From the NCBI GenBank assembly GCA_034670405.1, contig JAXDDX010000010.1:2318001-2382000 (forward strand): DNA of 64,000 nucleotides, in the 5' to 3' direction. Each line of letters begins with the position of its first letter. The first letter of the stretch is position 1. The notes below the pieces were generated by a model that had not been told where the DNA came from, ran no database searches, and worked only from the letters and a program-made list of their open reading frames with translations. A program made the translations under genes and the position numbers. Below, one piece after another: positions 52,101 to 59,898 of the stretch. This stretch comes from Hoplostethus atlanticus (taxonomy: Eukaryota; Chordata; Actinopteri; Trachichthyiformes; Trachichthyidae).

Positions 52101-55100
52101 TGTTGTTATTTTTTTCTTCATTATGGTGAAAATTCTTCAGTCATCAACTGTAGAGGTTTTGCCTGGCCCACCAGGTCATTTGTGATTGCTGGGCTCACCA
52201 GTGCTCTCTTTCTTCTTAATAATGTTTCAAACTGTTGATTTTGGTAAGCCTAAAGTTTGGCCTACGTCTTTAGTTGTTTTTTTTCTTCTTCTATTTTTCA
52301 GCCTCATAATGGCTTCTCATGGTCCTGATAGTCTGTATTTCTTGTAAATCATTTGATTTCAAATCTAAACTTGTGGAGTATACAGCAAAGTGAAGAAAAA
52401 TGGCTTTTTGTCCCCAAAATTAAGTACAGACAGACATATAGATCCTCCACCATATTTTTAACATCCTTCCACTCCCCCAGCAGGCCTTTTGACTGGTTAT
52501 CTGTGCTGTTTTGAAAGAGGCCAACTAAACTGTTAGAAAGCCCACCCTCCCTCAGCCATCCAACCAGCCTGCCCTGCCAATCGGCCATCCTGTTTCCAGA
52601 GAGCGGAGTCATTTCCCAGCCCAGTGGAGCAGCACTCCCTGACCTCTGCCTCGACCTCCCCCTTGCCAACCCAGCTTCAGCTCTAGCGCCAACCCAGAGA
52701 GCAGGTTCGGGCCACCTCTACTTATTTATGAGCCATTTCACACAGTGCTGCTCCCATTAGAGACCCACCCTTGGCCCACCATACAAAGCACTCTCCATGC
52801 ACTTAACACTGTGTACACGGGCAGGGCAACTGGGGGGACATGAGAGGGGATGGAGGGGGGGAGCAGCAGGGTGTAACTCACTAGACCCCTGGGCCCATCA
52901 CATAGATGCTGTCATACACTGAGCCCAAGATTACATCACCCAATCAGAGTAAGGTAAACATATCAATCTACTTCCTGGTTAGCAAACATTGCCCCTGAGC
53001 TTGAAGCCGGCAGAGAACTGCTAAGAGACCAATCATTGCATCGAGCACAATCTTTTATCACTATATTGCATTTTGAAATAGTTGATGAATAGCTATTTGA
53101 GTCTCATCAGGGAAATAATCACCCACTGCTCTAATTTAACGATACACAAGAACTGATGGTTATACTTATTGGACCGTAATTGGACATTTCATTATTTCTT
53201 ATTCATTTCTGTGGAGCTGAACTGTTACTCTCACTGAGAAGGAGCAGGAATTCAAAGGGAAAAGAAAAAATTGGAGTCTTCACAGCATGAAATTTGACTG
53301 ACGGATTGATTTACGAAAGCATACGAGACTTTAATAAGAAACTCCCCGTCTGCGTGACTGAAAACAAGATTATTCTGAGCAGGCAACATTGAAACACTAT
53401 GGGAAGTCTGTGAATATCAGCTTGTTTACTTTGCACTGGGATGGAGCTGAAAGCTTTGACTCAGACACCTGAAGCCTGCCGAGAGAAAGAGACAGAGAGA
53501 AAGAGAGACATCAAGACATCAAGACACACCCACCGGTGATGGTGACGGAGGCGTGGCCCTCCTCGCCCAATAGTGGGTTTATCAGTCGGCAGCTGTAGGT
53601 GCTATTGGGCTCCAGGACGACCGTCAGAACGCTGTGCATGCTGAACAGCCCTTCCTCGTTGGCCACCTGGGAGGTGGTGGCATTGTTCATCGGGGTTCGC
53701 CCGCTCCCGTCCTGCCATACCACGTCAGCCTGTGGGTAGCCGCCATAGGCCACGCATGTCAGGGCCATCTCATCACCGGGCCGCATGGTGGAATCTGGCT
53801 GCAGAGTCACCACTGGCTTGGAGTAAGGGGCTGGGGGAAGGAGGTGGGGTGGACAGGAGGAGGGGAGAGACAAGGATTAAAGGAAGGAGGGAGGAGAAGA
53901 GGCACGGGGTGGGTATGAGTGGGAGAGGATAGGGAGAGGCTGAGGGAGCAGCAGACACATAGTTTAGTTAGGAAGTGTTGGACATGATTCCCATTACATT
54001 CTTAATTATATTGGGGGAGCTTAGCATAACACAGAGCTTAAGATCCCACAGACAGCATCTACGGCACATCCGGATGCTGTGTCCCTACACTCTCACCTTG
54101 CTCCCCCAAGAGAGACACAAAACTGAGCCACTCCCCCAAGGAGGAGTGGGTGAGATAGAGGTGGGCGGGCCTGGGGGAAATTGGCAGGCTCGGCAATTTG
54201 GGACTACTCAGCTTTTGGCATGAAAGAGAGCGGATAGGGGTGGAGGTGAGGGGTGAATCGTCAGCCTCGGCTGGAATCACAGTTCTCCAATCCCTCGAGC
54301 TAAAACACGAGTGCAGAGGTGGCAGAGAGAGAGGCTGCTGTATTCCCAGAACCAATCATAGCACAGCAAACAACGGGGTGGGGCGAAGGGGGGAGATGAA
54401 ATAAGTTTGTCTGAGCTGCCTTTTGAAAAGTGGACTCTCAACACAAAGACAGATTTAGTGCGGAACACACTAACTTCCCCAGCAATCCATTTGACTGACA
54501 GGCAGATTTCCATTGAGGCCTCCTTTCATTTTCCCTGAGCGCAGCAGGAAGGAAGTCTACAATGTTAACTGTAAAGGCCAGCTAAAAATAGAACATCTAT
54601 AAATCTAATGCTTAAAATGGTACCAATTTGTCACTGTTGGAGACATTGTTTTCCCTGTATCCAGCCAACAGGAAAAATGTTATTCATTAACACTGCCTAA
54701 TGCACATCCATCCTTAGAGAGTACAGGAACAATCTAACAACAGATATGGAAATGTGAGAAAGAAAGGAAAGAGGAGTAGTTTCTCTAAACAGTGTGCAAA
54801 GCCATACAGCATCATTAAAACGCTCTCATCTGTGAAGACGGGTGTTGTAGTCACACAACAGAAAAGGCATTAGCGATGGTTGATTGACCGTAACAACAGC
54901 TAATAATCAAAGTCAGCAGATATTGACCATGACAGAGACCACAATCAGGGCTTATTGACCAAACACAGTGCTGGGCAGCCCTGAGGAAACTGTTTTATCA
55001 CCAATTTCCGTCTTGTGTGAAGATATTACAAATCATATAATCATCCTAAATCACATACTATGGTAAGTGCACAATCAACAAATTCGATTGCATACGATAT

Positions 55101-55828
55101 ATGTGTGTGTGTATCAGTGTTGGGGTCAACTCACTTTCAATGCAATCAATTCAAATGTAAAGTGATACTATTGATATATTGGGCATCCATTCCTTTCCTA
55201 GTTGTTGTATTGATATACATTAACGCATGATATACAGTATGAACACTTCTCAGGGGGTGGCAAGGAACAAAATGCCCCTACAGGAATCAATAAAGTATCA
55301 GATTGTTGAATTGTCACTTGAATTGAAGTGAATTGAGCCTAGTCCTTTTGGGTGTGTGTGTGTGTGTGTGTGTGTGTGTACCTATGTCTGTGTGTGCGAT
55401 TGGTCGTATGCGTCCATGTGTGTGATGATCTGTTTGACTATGTGTCATGGAATTCACAGCTTGTGAACGTGACTCACCGGCCACCTGCAGAAACAGAGCA
55501 GCGCTGCTGTAGTTCTGCACCCTGACGAAGCAGGTATAGCTGCCCTCGTCGGCCACCTCCACCCTGCGCAGAAGGAGCGACGCGTTGCCCATGCCCAGCT
55601 GGGCGGGGAACAGGCTGGTGCGGTTGGCAAAGCTGTCGGCCTGGTCCGCCAGCTGGTTGTGGCCCGCCGAGTATCCGTACACACTGCGTTTAGTGTCCGT
55701 CAGCTGCCAGAAGATGCTCAGGTCAGACAGGTCGAAGGGGCTGGTGCGACTGAAGGAGCAGTTGAGCGTGATGTCCCTGCCGTGCAGCGCCACCACTGGC
55801 TGCTCAGGGACATGCACTTCCATCACAG
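24477..55828 (-). CDS. cd276: CD276 (B7-H3) co-signalling receptor ligand, five exons, 5' end missing
   Basis: CD276 is a type I membrane protein of the B7 family on antigen-presenting and other cells that modulates T-cell and NK-cell responses. The chain on the minus strand is 55828-55478 (IgV), 53830-53534 (IgC), 33767-33630 (transmembrane), 28843-28802 and 24499-24477 (cytoplasmic tail to TAA). Every junction is GT/AG and in phase: each exon starts with the last two bases of a codon and ends with the first base of one. With the one base owed by the missing upstream exon this gives 284 codons including the stop. Diagnostic family strings are FWQLTDTK and VADEGSYTCFV in the IgV, APYSKP at the IgV-IgC joint, and ALWVTVGL then RKIKESCEE across the membrane. 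There is one IgV-IgC pair, as in the 2Ig form, not the duplicated human 4Ig form. The signal peptide exon was not found within 55829-64000. Confidence 0.93.
27304..27449 (+). repeat. GT-rich imperfect microsatellite
   Basis: Interrupted (GT)n and TGTGTGCATG-type runs fill the interval. The cysteine- or histidine-rich ORFs over it are artefacts of the repeat. Confidence 0.9.
27931..27961. repeat. Short perfect inverted repeat
   Basis: GCTGGGAGTTG at 27931-27941 and its exact reverse complement at 27951-27961, with a nine-base loop. Confidence 0.9.
28802..28843 (-). CDS. cd276: CD276 exon: acidic cytoplasmic microexon
   Basis: This 42-bp exon follows a CTCTTCCAACAG acceptor and ends at CAAAGACAG before a GTCAGC donor. 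In the frame carried over from the transmembrane exon it reads E-E-A-K-E-L-E-E-E-E-S-K-T, a strongly acidic stretch. The mammalian tail has a comparable acidic stretch ending G-S-K-T at the same exon border, so SKT is the anchor for this call. No enzymatic or ITIM-type motif is present. The exon is too short to recognise alone. Support comes from phase agreement on both sides, the SKT end and its position between the transmembrane exon and the next tail exon. Confidence 0.88.
29431..29449 (+). repeat. (CA)n microsatellite
   Basis: Uninterrupted AC dinucleotides. Confidence 0.95.
31245..31261 (+). repeat. (AT)n microsatellite
   Basis: Uninterrupted AT dinucleotides. A similar TA run is at 30898-30912. 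Confidence 0.95.
33630..33767 (-). CDS. cd276: CD276 exon: transmembrane segment and start of cytoplasmic tail
   Basis: This 138-bp exon begins after a CTTTAG acceptor and ends at a GTTGGGG donor. It encodes a short stalk (GQNIAFPTVAL), a hydrophobic helix of about 23 residues beginning ALWVTVGLAVCLLGLL and ending in LAAVC, and then the basic stop-transfer and tail stretch CRRKIKESCEEARRE. The ALWVTVGL and RKIK-SCEE strings are hallmarks of CD276. The phase fits both neighbours: the G left by the IgC exon completes the first glycine codon, and the final G joins CC of the next exon to give alanine. The positive cluster after the helix fixes the type I topology, with the Ig domains outside the cell. 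Confidence 0.95.
33967..34020 (+). repeat. (ATC)n / (ACC)n microsatellite
   Basis: Interrupted CAT/ATC and ACC trinucleotides. The histidine-rich ORF over it is an artefact. Confidence 0.93.
36001..36560. repeat. Possible fish interspersed repeat
   Basis: The strings AAAGGGAAATTCCACCC at about 36010 and CTACATTTCCCAGAATGCCT at about 36171 resemble common motifs of non-autonomous fish DNA transposons. Boundaries and family are not determinable by eye. Confidence 0.35.
38600..38665 (+). repeat. GTGA/GAGT-rich low-complexity tract
   Basis: Repeated GTGAGTGAGTTG-like and GTGAGTAAG units. Confidence 0.8.
38843..38920 (+). repeat. Teleost interspersed repeat (CATTTAGCAGACGCTTTTATCC type)
   Basis: ATTACATTACAGTCATTTAG followed by CAGACGCTTTTATCCAAAGC and GACTTGCAAA is one of the most frequent repeat motifs in fish DNA. 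A diverged copy is at 63108-63180. Family name not assigned. Confidence 0.8.
39600..39712 (+). mobile_element. 3' tail of a non-LTR element
   Basis: CTGCTGCAACCCCAGAATTC, then CCCCCTGGGCATCAATAAAG and TATCTATCTATCTA, is the typical 3' end of a fish LINE or LINE-derived SINE: a short conserved box, AATAAAG and a tetranucleotide tail. The 5' boundary is uncertain. Confidence 0.65.
40698..40724 (+). repeat. (AGT)n microsatellite
   Basis: Nine consecutive AGT units just beyond the 3' end of the minus-strand LINE remnant. Confidence 0.95.
40755..41262 (-). mobile_element. Truncated non-LTR retrotransposon end, reverse orientation
   Basis: On the minus strand an open stretch of about 111 codons (41254-40919) ends with KQSFVPGAMRHLN, a C-terminal signature of fish LINE ORF2 proteins. 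An I-L-D-N-I-A-H-P-P-H block comes earlier. About 150 bp further on is the 3' box CATCCCACTGTGGGATGAAT. The element is 5'-truncated and lacks the catalytic domains. The Rex-type family is likely but not certain. Confidence 0.7.
42080..42200. repeat. Fragment of a fish SINE-like repeat
   Basis: CTCAAGGACACTTCAGCAC, then TGCCGACAGGAGGGTTGACC and CAGACCCTCTGGGTGAATGG, then TCACTACACCACCCAGCTGC follows the usual order of a widespread tRNA-like fish repeat. Confidence 0.65.
42365..42705. mobile_element. MITE-like inverted-repeat element
   Basis: A perfect 16-bp inverted repeat (TATGGAGTGAATATGA at 42508-42523 and its complement at 42600-42615) is nested within weaker outer arms. TTTGAATTTTT, TGAATT and AACATTGAAA near 42373-42410 pair with the reverse complement of about 42640-42682. 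There is no coding capacity. Confidence 0.5.
42840..43320 (+). pseudogene. Tc1-type transposon 3' fragment with broken transposase
   Basis: Translation on the plus strand gives HENDPKHKSKS. After a frameshift it gives ESPDLNPIEMLWRDLKQAVH and KNINELKQFCKEEWSRIPPN, and after a second shift a L-I-S-N-Y-R-K-H-L block with GGSTSY and a stop. This is the C-terminal half of a Tc1 DDE transposase. The downstream GGTTCACATACTTTATCC, AATAAAGACATG and GATCAGACCATATTTTAGGA are the expected 3' region and inner terminal repeat. Frameshifts and the missing 5' half make it non-functional. Confidence 0.88.
43519..43546 (+). repeat. (GATA)n-like microsatellite
   Basis: Interrupted AGATGATAGATAGTTAGATAG run. 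Confidence 0.85.
45256..45309 (+). repeat. (CA)n(CT)n compound microsatellite
   Basis: (CA)n at 45256-45279, then (CT)n with CA interruptions to 45309. Confidence 0.97.
48148..48448 (+). repeat. Teleost interspersed repeat (GGCTGGAGCCTACCCCAGCATGC type), longer copy
   Basis: Blocks in order: TTTACCCGCTTATTCCTATT, then CAGGGTCACGGAGGGCTGGA, CCCAGCATGCAATGGGCAG, CTGGTCACCAATCCATTGCA, CATACCTATGGGCAATGTAA, GGAGAACATGCTAACTCTAC and ACCCGGGTCC. This order is typical of a repeat seen in many fish. The copy at 7588-7690 shares the first blocks. Confidence 0.8.
49115..49152 (+). repeat. (GGCA)n microsatellite
   Basis: Nine consecutive GGCA/CAGG tetranucleotides. Confidence 0.95.
50800..51060 (-). 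pseudogene. Tc1-like 3' fragment, same family as the 16.4-17.2 kb element
   Basis: On the minus strand the transposase end reads YPSNIEEELEQVAIEECEKL, PAERCGKLIDDYNKRLEAAI and SAKGCATKY, then a stop. The non-coding part that follows (ATGGCCATAGCTACTTTTCA and ATTTTGAAGCCATAAAATAT) matches 17050-17095 of the other element. The adjacent CCATGATTATTGGCACC lies between these two parts. Only the 3' end is present. Confidence 0.85.
51340..52350 (-). pseudogene. Second, different Tc1-like transposase pseudogene
   Basis: The minus-strand order is a helix-turn-helix block (LGLPKSTV-stop-NIIKKKESTGE) near 52250, a PGGPGKTSTVDD stretch, GSLVFIDDVTADSSSRM with a catalytic-type aspartate pair near 51800, IQQDNDTKHSAIATREFFKD near 51660, and WSSQSQDLN near 51590. 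A L-K-R-K-L-K-A block and Q-A-W-Q-S-I-A-S follow near 51480. Several stops and shifts break it, although 119 codons (51880-51521) remain open. Its sequence differs from the neighbouring 50.8-51.06 kb fragment, so two Tc1 families lie side by side. Confidence 0.85.
53534..53830 (-). CDS. cd276: CD276 exon: IgC domain
   Basis: This 297-bp exon encodes the membrane-proximal C-type Ig domain, 99 codons' worth with split codons at both ends. The acceptor is a CCCCCAG tract before CCCCTTACTCC. The donor is GTGGGTGT after the codons for SVTIT. Landmarks in order are APYSKPVVTLQPDS, MRPGDEMALTC with the first cysteine, GGYPQADVVWQDG with the core tryptophan, TTSQVANEEGLF, HSVLTVVLEPNSTYSC with the second cysteine, and a GHASVTITG end. 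Sequons are NAT and NST. This matches the CD276 IgC domain closely at family level, including the ANE(E/Q)GLF and VTITG strings. The intron upstream to the IgV exon is only about 1.6 kb, while the intron after this exon is about 19.8 kb. No second IgV-IgC pair is seen between here and the transmembrane exon. Confidence 0.96.
55240..55305 (+). repeat. Short retroelement tail
   Basis: AAAATGCCCCTACAGGAATC followed by AATAAAGTATC resembles the 3' box and AATAAAGTAT tail of fish LINEs. It is too short to name. Confidence 0.45.
55352..55379 (+). repeat. (GT)n microsatellite
   Basis: Fourteen GT units in the intron just 3' of the IgV exon. Confidence 0.97.
55478..55828 (-). CDS. cd276: CD276 exon: IgV domain
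   Basis: This 351-bp exon encodes the membrane-distal V-type Ig domain, about 117 residues. The acceptor reads TTATTTAG before CTGTGATGG, and the donor GTGAGTC follows the codons for Q-V-A. Visible landmarks in order are MEVHVPEQPVVAL at the N-terminus, the first Ig cysteine in LNCSF, the core tryptophan in FWQLTDTK, FANRTSLFP, LGMGNASLLLRRV, and the second cysteine in DEGSYTCFV. The end, SSAALFLQVA, resembles the mammalian exon end. N-glycosylation sequons occur at NCS, NRT, NAS and NYS. The FG-loop region reads RVQNYSS where the mammalian protein has an IRDFGS-type loop. The in-frame ATG near the exon start is unlikely to be the true start, because no signal peptide follows it and the family has a separate signal exon. 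The exon is much richer in G+C and CpG than the flanking introns. Confidence 0.96.
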
Positions 55829-57159
55829 CTAAATAAGAGGAGACAGGATACATGGGAGATGTCAATAAAAAAACAGGCCTTGGTTAAATAAATAATAATT
55901 CTTAGGGTTTGTTTTAATCTACTTAGATACAGTAAACACCCACCCACTCTGGTATTCTACGAGAGTGTCAGGTAAACTGTCAATCACAGAAAAGGTATGA
56001 CACCTAGCGAGTCTAAAATAAACCATAAACAGTATTGGCAAATACGATTTGGCCCAGGTCTGGGGAAAAAAACATGTTCTCTGTCAACAAGAATCACAGT
56101 TACAGCATTAATTCAGTGCGCTGTGCTCAAATGCGACAGCAGAGTGACACCTACTCAAATTTGACAAATTTTTAAAAAGCTTCAATGCAGCATTTGAAAT
56201 GTGGGCTCTGATTGCAACAGAAACATCCACTTTGCTTGTGCACCGTGGTAGCAGAGAGCTGGTGAGACGGGAGGAGGGCGGGAGAAAAGGAGTGGAGGAA
56301 TCTTCAGCTAAGCATTAGGACTTTGTTTGTGTTCCTATAGGCTTTCCCTCCTCGCGATGGCTTTGAGTATTGAGATTGAACCATGGAAGCAACAACATCT
56401 GTATCGCTTTAGTTAAATCTTTAAAAAAAGATTTGGTGGGAAGAATAACTGCAACGAAAGTTTGTATGGGAATGAATGAAGGCTGACATCACTTTTTACC
56501 CAATACTGGTACTCGGTTTTTTTTTGTGTATTTCTGTGTGCATGTGTGTATTTGTGTCTGTACTGCTTGTCTAGACGAGGCTCTCCACAGCCAAGAGCAG
56601 ATAATACACTGCATAATAGTAGCCATCTCAGGCAGTCCAGAGTACACCTATAGTATTCTCAAGACTCAGCATTCTCCATTGATCCCCGTCTCCTCTTATA
56701 CAGCTTTGAGACACTCATCAGGATCATAGGGAAGAAAAAAGCCAGCGGGCCCCTGGAGTAATACACTCCAATTTATACTCAGCCATTGCAATTGTTCTAA
56801 TGACAGTGCCGTTTTACGCTCCTCACCCCTCGTTGAGCCCTTTCTGTCACACAGAACAGCAAACATCAATATTACATCACTTTGGTATGAAATAGATTTG
56901 ACTAAGAGGTGTAAAAATTGCTTTCTCTATTAACAACAAACAAGTCTTTCATCTGAGGGTTAATATATGGATGGGTATTGCTAAGTCAAGGCAGAGCTAT
57001 TTTTGTAAATGCACACAGCCAATCCTCACAAGGTACTCTGTCCACATCACATCCCTACCCACACACTCATCCGCAGGAACACTGCCACCTATTGCCAAAT
57101 ATCACAAGTGCAAGCCAGTGGGGAAAGTAGAGCACGTAGATTGCCGTCCAAATGTCCCA

Positions 57160-57490
57160 TGCACTACAAGTGTGGTTCTGAACCTGGGTGGTTCTGAACC
57201 TGGGTGTCAGGGCCCCACAGGGGGTCGTGAGATGATTTTGGGGGTGGGCAGTGTTGGATAGAGGGGTTGCGAGATGATTTACAGAATGTGGAAAATATCT
57301 ATTTCAAATATAAAATATTCGATTTTTATAATTTAAGTGATAAATGCTTTTTTTTCCTTTTTTTTCTTTTAAATAAATATTTTGGATTATAGGCTTCCTC
57401 TATAGGCTTCTTCCTTCCTGGCTGTTTTTGTGTCACCGTTCGCCATTCTACAAATGCATACATGTGTCAGGGGGTCATGAGTTGGCATCG
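57160..57490 (+). repeat. hAT-like non-autonomous repeat (possible)
   Basis: GGTTCTGAACCTGGGTGTCA, then GGGCCCCACAGGGGGTCGTG and AGATGATTT, resembles the widespread fish and vertebrate hAT-type terminus. A perfect 16-bp tandem duplication (TGGTTCTGAACCTGGG at 57173-57188 and 57189-57204) sits at the start. The right boundary is a guess based on a second GTCAGGGGGTCATGAG at about 57466. Confidence 0.5.
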
Positions 57491-58020
57491 CTTCATTTTG
57501 AGTCAGGGTCAGAAGAAGAAAACGTTGCACTACACAATGTCAACCTGGAGCAGCCAAAGAACAAGCCTCTGCAAATACCAACCTCAACAAAGTGACACAA
57601 CAATTCTCTGACCCCCGTGGAGAAAATGGCAGAGCAGCTTTTTTCCCCCTTTACTGTGATTACAAAAGCTCTTCTAGTGCTGTGGGGCTTTTCTATCGCC
57701 CCATACTGCGCCCACACTTACTCAGCAGGGCTATAGCACAGCAAACAATACAGCAGAGTTATCAGGGCAAAGCCTGGCAGGAGCGGGCGGTATTGTGCCG
57801 CCATCAATAGGGATAACAACGCAGATTTCTGGAGTGTGTATTTTTGCTGTCTTTGGAGGTGGCCCAACCTATCAGTAATGAATAGGTGGCTGGCGTTTTT
57901 TGTAGGAGTGGAGTGTCAGTGACAGCCCTCTCAGAGACGTGCATGTGGAAGGAGGAGAGAGAGCAATTAAATCACTCCCCGAGCAGCCTGGGATGACTCA
58001 CACCACTGAGTTCATACAGG

Positions 58021-58080
58021 GAGGGGGGAGGGAGGGAGAGAGAGAGAGAGAGTGAGGGAGGGGAGAGAGAGAGAGAGAGG
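58021..58080 (+). repeat. GA-rich low-complexity tract
   Basis: (GA)n and GGGAG runs. A matching (CT)n tract lies at 58251-58268, 170-230 bp away. Confidence 0.92.
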
Positions 58081-58225
58081 GCAGCATTGAGCTCACACTT
58101 AAAGATAATATCTGGAAACAAGCCAAGGGAGGAGGTGGGGTGGTGCAGCCTCACACACTAATCCCTCAACACGGACCAAAGCCATGTCAGAGAGGAGAGA
58201 GAGATAGATACTCCCCTTTCTCTTT

Positions 58226-58268
58226 CTACATCTAGCCTCTAGATGTAGGCCTCTCTCTCTCTCTCTCT
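58226..58268. repeat. Perfect 10-bp hairpin followed by (CT)n
   Basis: CTACATCTAG (58226-58235) and CTAGATGTAG (58239-58248) have a three-base loop. (CT)9 follows at 58251-58268. Confidence 0.92.
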
Positions 58269-59875
58269 GCTTCTTCTTTAACCAGTGACCTACCGTCAGC
58301 TCCGAGGCCCTGGGAGGATACAGCGCTACACAAGAACCTTGTGTTAACACACCGACCCACGCTTGGAGAGAGAACACACAGACAGCGTGTTGCCTCGCTC
58401 CGAAGAGGAGGGGATGGGAGAGGAGGAGATGCTTAGCCAGCTTACGTCATGGAAACAGCACATCTGATGTCCTATTCGTCAGAGGTGAAATACCAGGAGC
58501 CAAAGCAACTCGCTGCACGCTCAGCTCAGGCTCATTTTTGATCTGCTGCTGTTTAGAACAAACAGCATGCTCTGTATAGTAGCTGACTGTTTGATCAGCC
58601 CTCTTCAGGTCTGGGCTCTACATGAAGAAAACATTCTGGAGAGACAATAGGTTGAAGATGATAACACAAGTGGCATTCTTCGTGCCCTCTAGCCAGGCCT
58701 TGGTGTCTCCTCAGGGGGCTCCAGGAGCCAGGGGTGAGTGGGGCTCTCCATTTTCCTTCCCGATAAAGAGATGCTCAGAACTCATGGAGGAGGCGAGACT
58801 GAAGGCTGTGGGGATTTACACACCGCACTTTGTGTTTATGGGCCTCGACTCTGTTTGACTGCTTGCGAGACAGAGCCGGGCACTTTCACAGCCGACATGA
58901 AATAAACTCATTACAGCCCTCGTGAGCGCTGGCAACGGGCCCCGCCGAGCAGCGCCACACAGGGCTGGCTAGCAAAAGGCCACGAGTGATATTCACATAG
59001 CTCTCTAGTTTCAAGACTCCACGTCATCCTGTTGTGTGTCTACACCTCCTTCATCATATGTTCCTCAGTATGCCAGGCATGCGTGCTGCTGGAGTTGCAG
59101 GGCACTGTTGCTAGCGAGGCATATGAGCTGTGCATGGGGGCTGAGTGTGAGACTGAGAGACAGTGTGGCAGACAGGCAGACAGTAGGTAGGAAGATCACA
59201 GCCTTCATAGGCAGGGCGCTGCCAGGGTGACATGCGTGGTTGTTGGTAAATAAATTCCTGAGCCACACTAGCAATGACATGTCACCTCACAATTTTTTTT
59301 TTTGCTGTCCCTCCTCGGACTCCAGTCTGTGGATCCTGGTTTTTACAGGAAAGAAACGTCCCATGTGAGCGTCTGTGTTCATAGGACTTGGTAGATGAGG
59401 TTTGGGTGTGTGGACCTGTATGTGCACAGAATCACACGCACACAATTTCACACACGCACAGGACTGGCAACAAAATGCATATGGTCCATATACGTAAGCA
59501 AGACAAGATGCAGCTCAAGTTAAAGCTTACAGCAGGAACTAACAAAAGGATGCACTTACAGGTCATCAGAATAACATGACCAGGTCGGCACACTGACAGG
59601 CTTTTATTTAACAATAGCCTATGATCAACATATAAATGAGCTATACATGAGTCAGCATCCAAACAACAGGCTTGCAGGCCAAGTCCTACTTCACAAAATA
59701 ATGAGCCAAAAACGATGTCAGTGCAGGCAAAATATGTAAGATCTACTACAACTAACGACAACTTTGTGACCATTTTATTTATTCACCTTTTTTTAAACAC
59801 CTGGTCCTGCAGCCCAAAAGTGAGTCAGCTATTCTGGATTTAGCCAGAATGGACAGACAGCTAATCCAGGCATGT

Positions 59876-59898
59876 ACACACACACACACACACACACA
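59876..59898 (+). repeat. (CA)n microsatellite
   Basis: Uninterrupted CA run. Shorter ones occur at about 60159-60173 and 60416-60432. Confidence 0.93.

Larger units (their letters stand above)
33768..53533 (-). other. cd276: Giant CD276 intron (IgC to transmembrane), transposon-rich
   Basis: This is about 19.8 kb, between the GTGGGTGT donor at 53533 and the CTTTAG acceptor at 33768. No additional Ig, stalk or tail exon could be recognised inside it. It holds the repeat and transposon features listed between these positions. The remaining parts show nothing assignable. Confidence 0.8.
53831..55477 (-). other. cd276: CD276 intron between IgV and IgC exons
   Basis: This is the shortest intron of the gene (1.65 kb). 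It carries a (GT)n tract at 55352-55379 and a LINE/SINE-type tail at about 55240-55305. No other gene seen. Confidence 0.9.

Noticed and set aside
53634..53932. Plus-strand ORFs over the IgC exon
   Set aside because: These are antisense shadows of the CD276 IgC exon, extended by purine-rich intron sequence.
55585..55836. 83-codon plus-strand ORF and 76-codon minus-frame ORF over the IgV exon
   Set aside because: These are shadow frames of the G+C-rich CD276 IgV exon.
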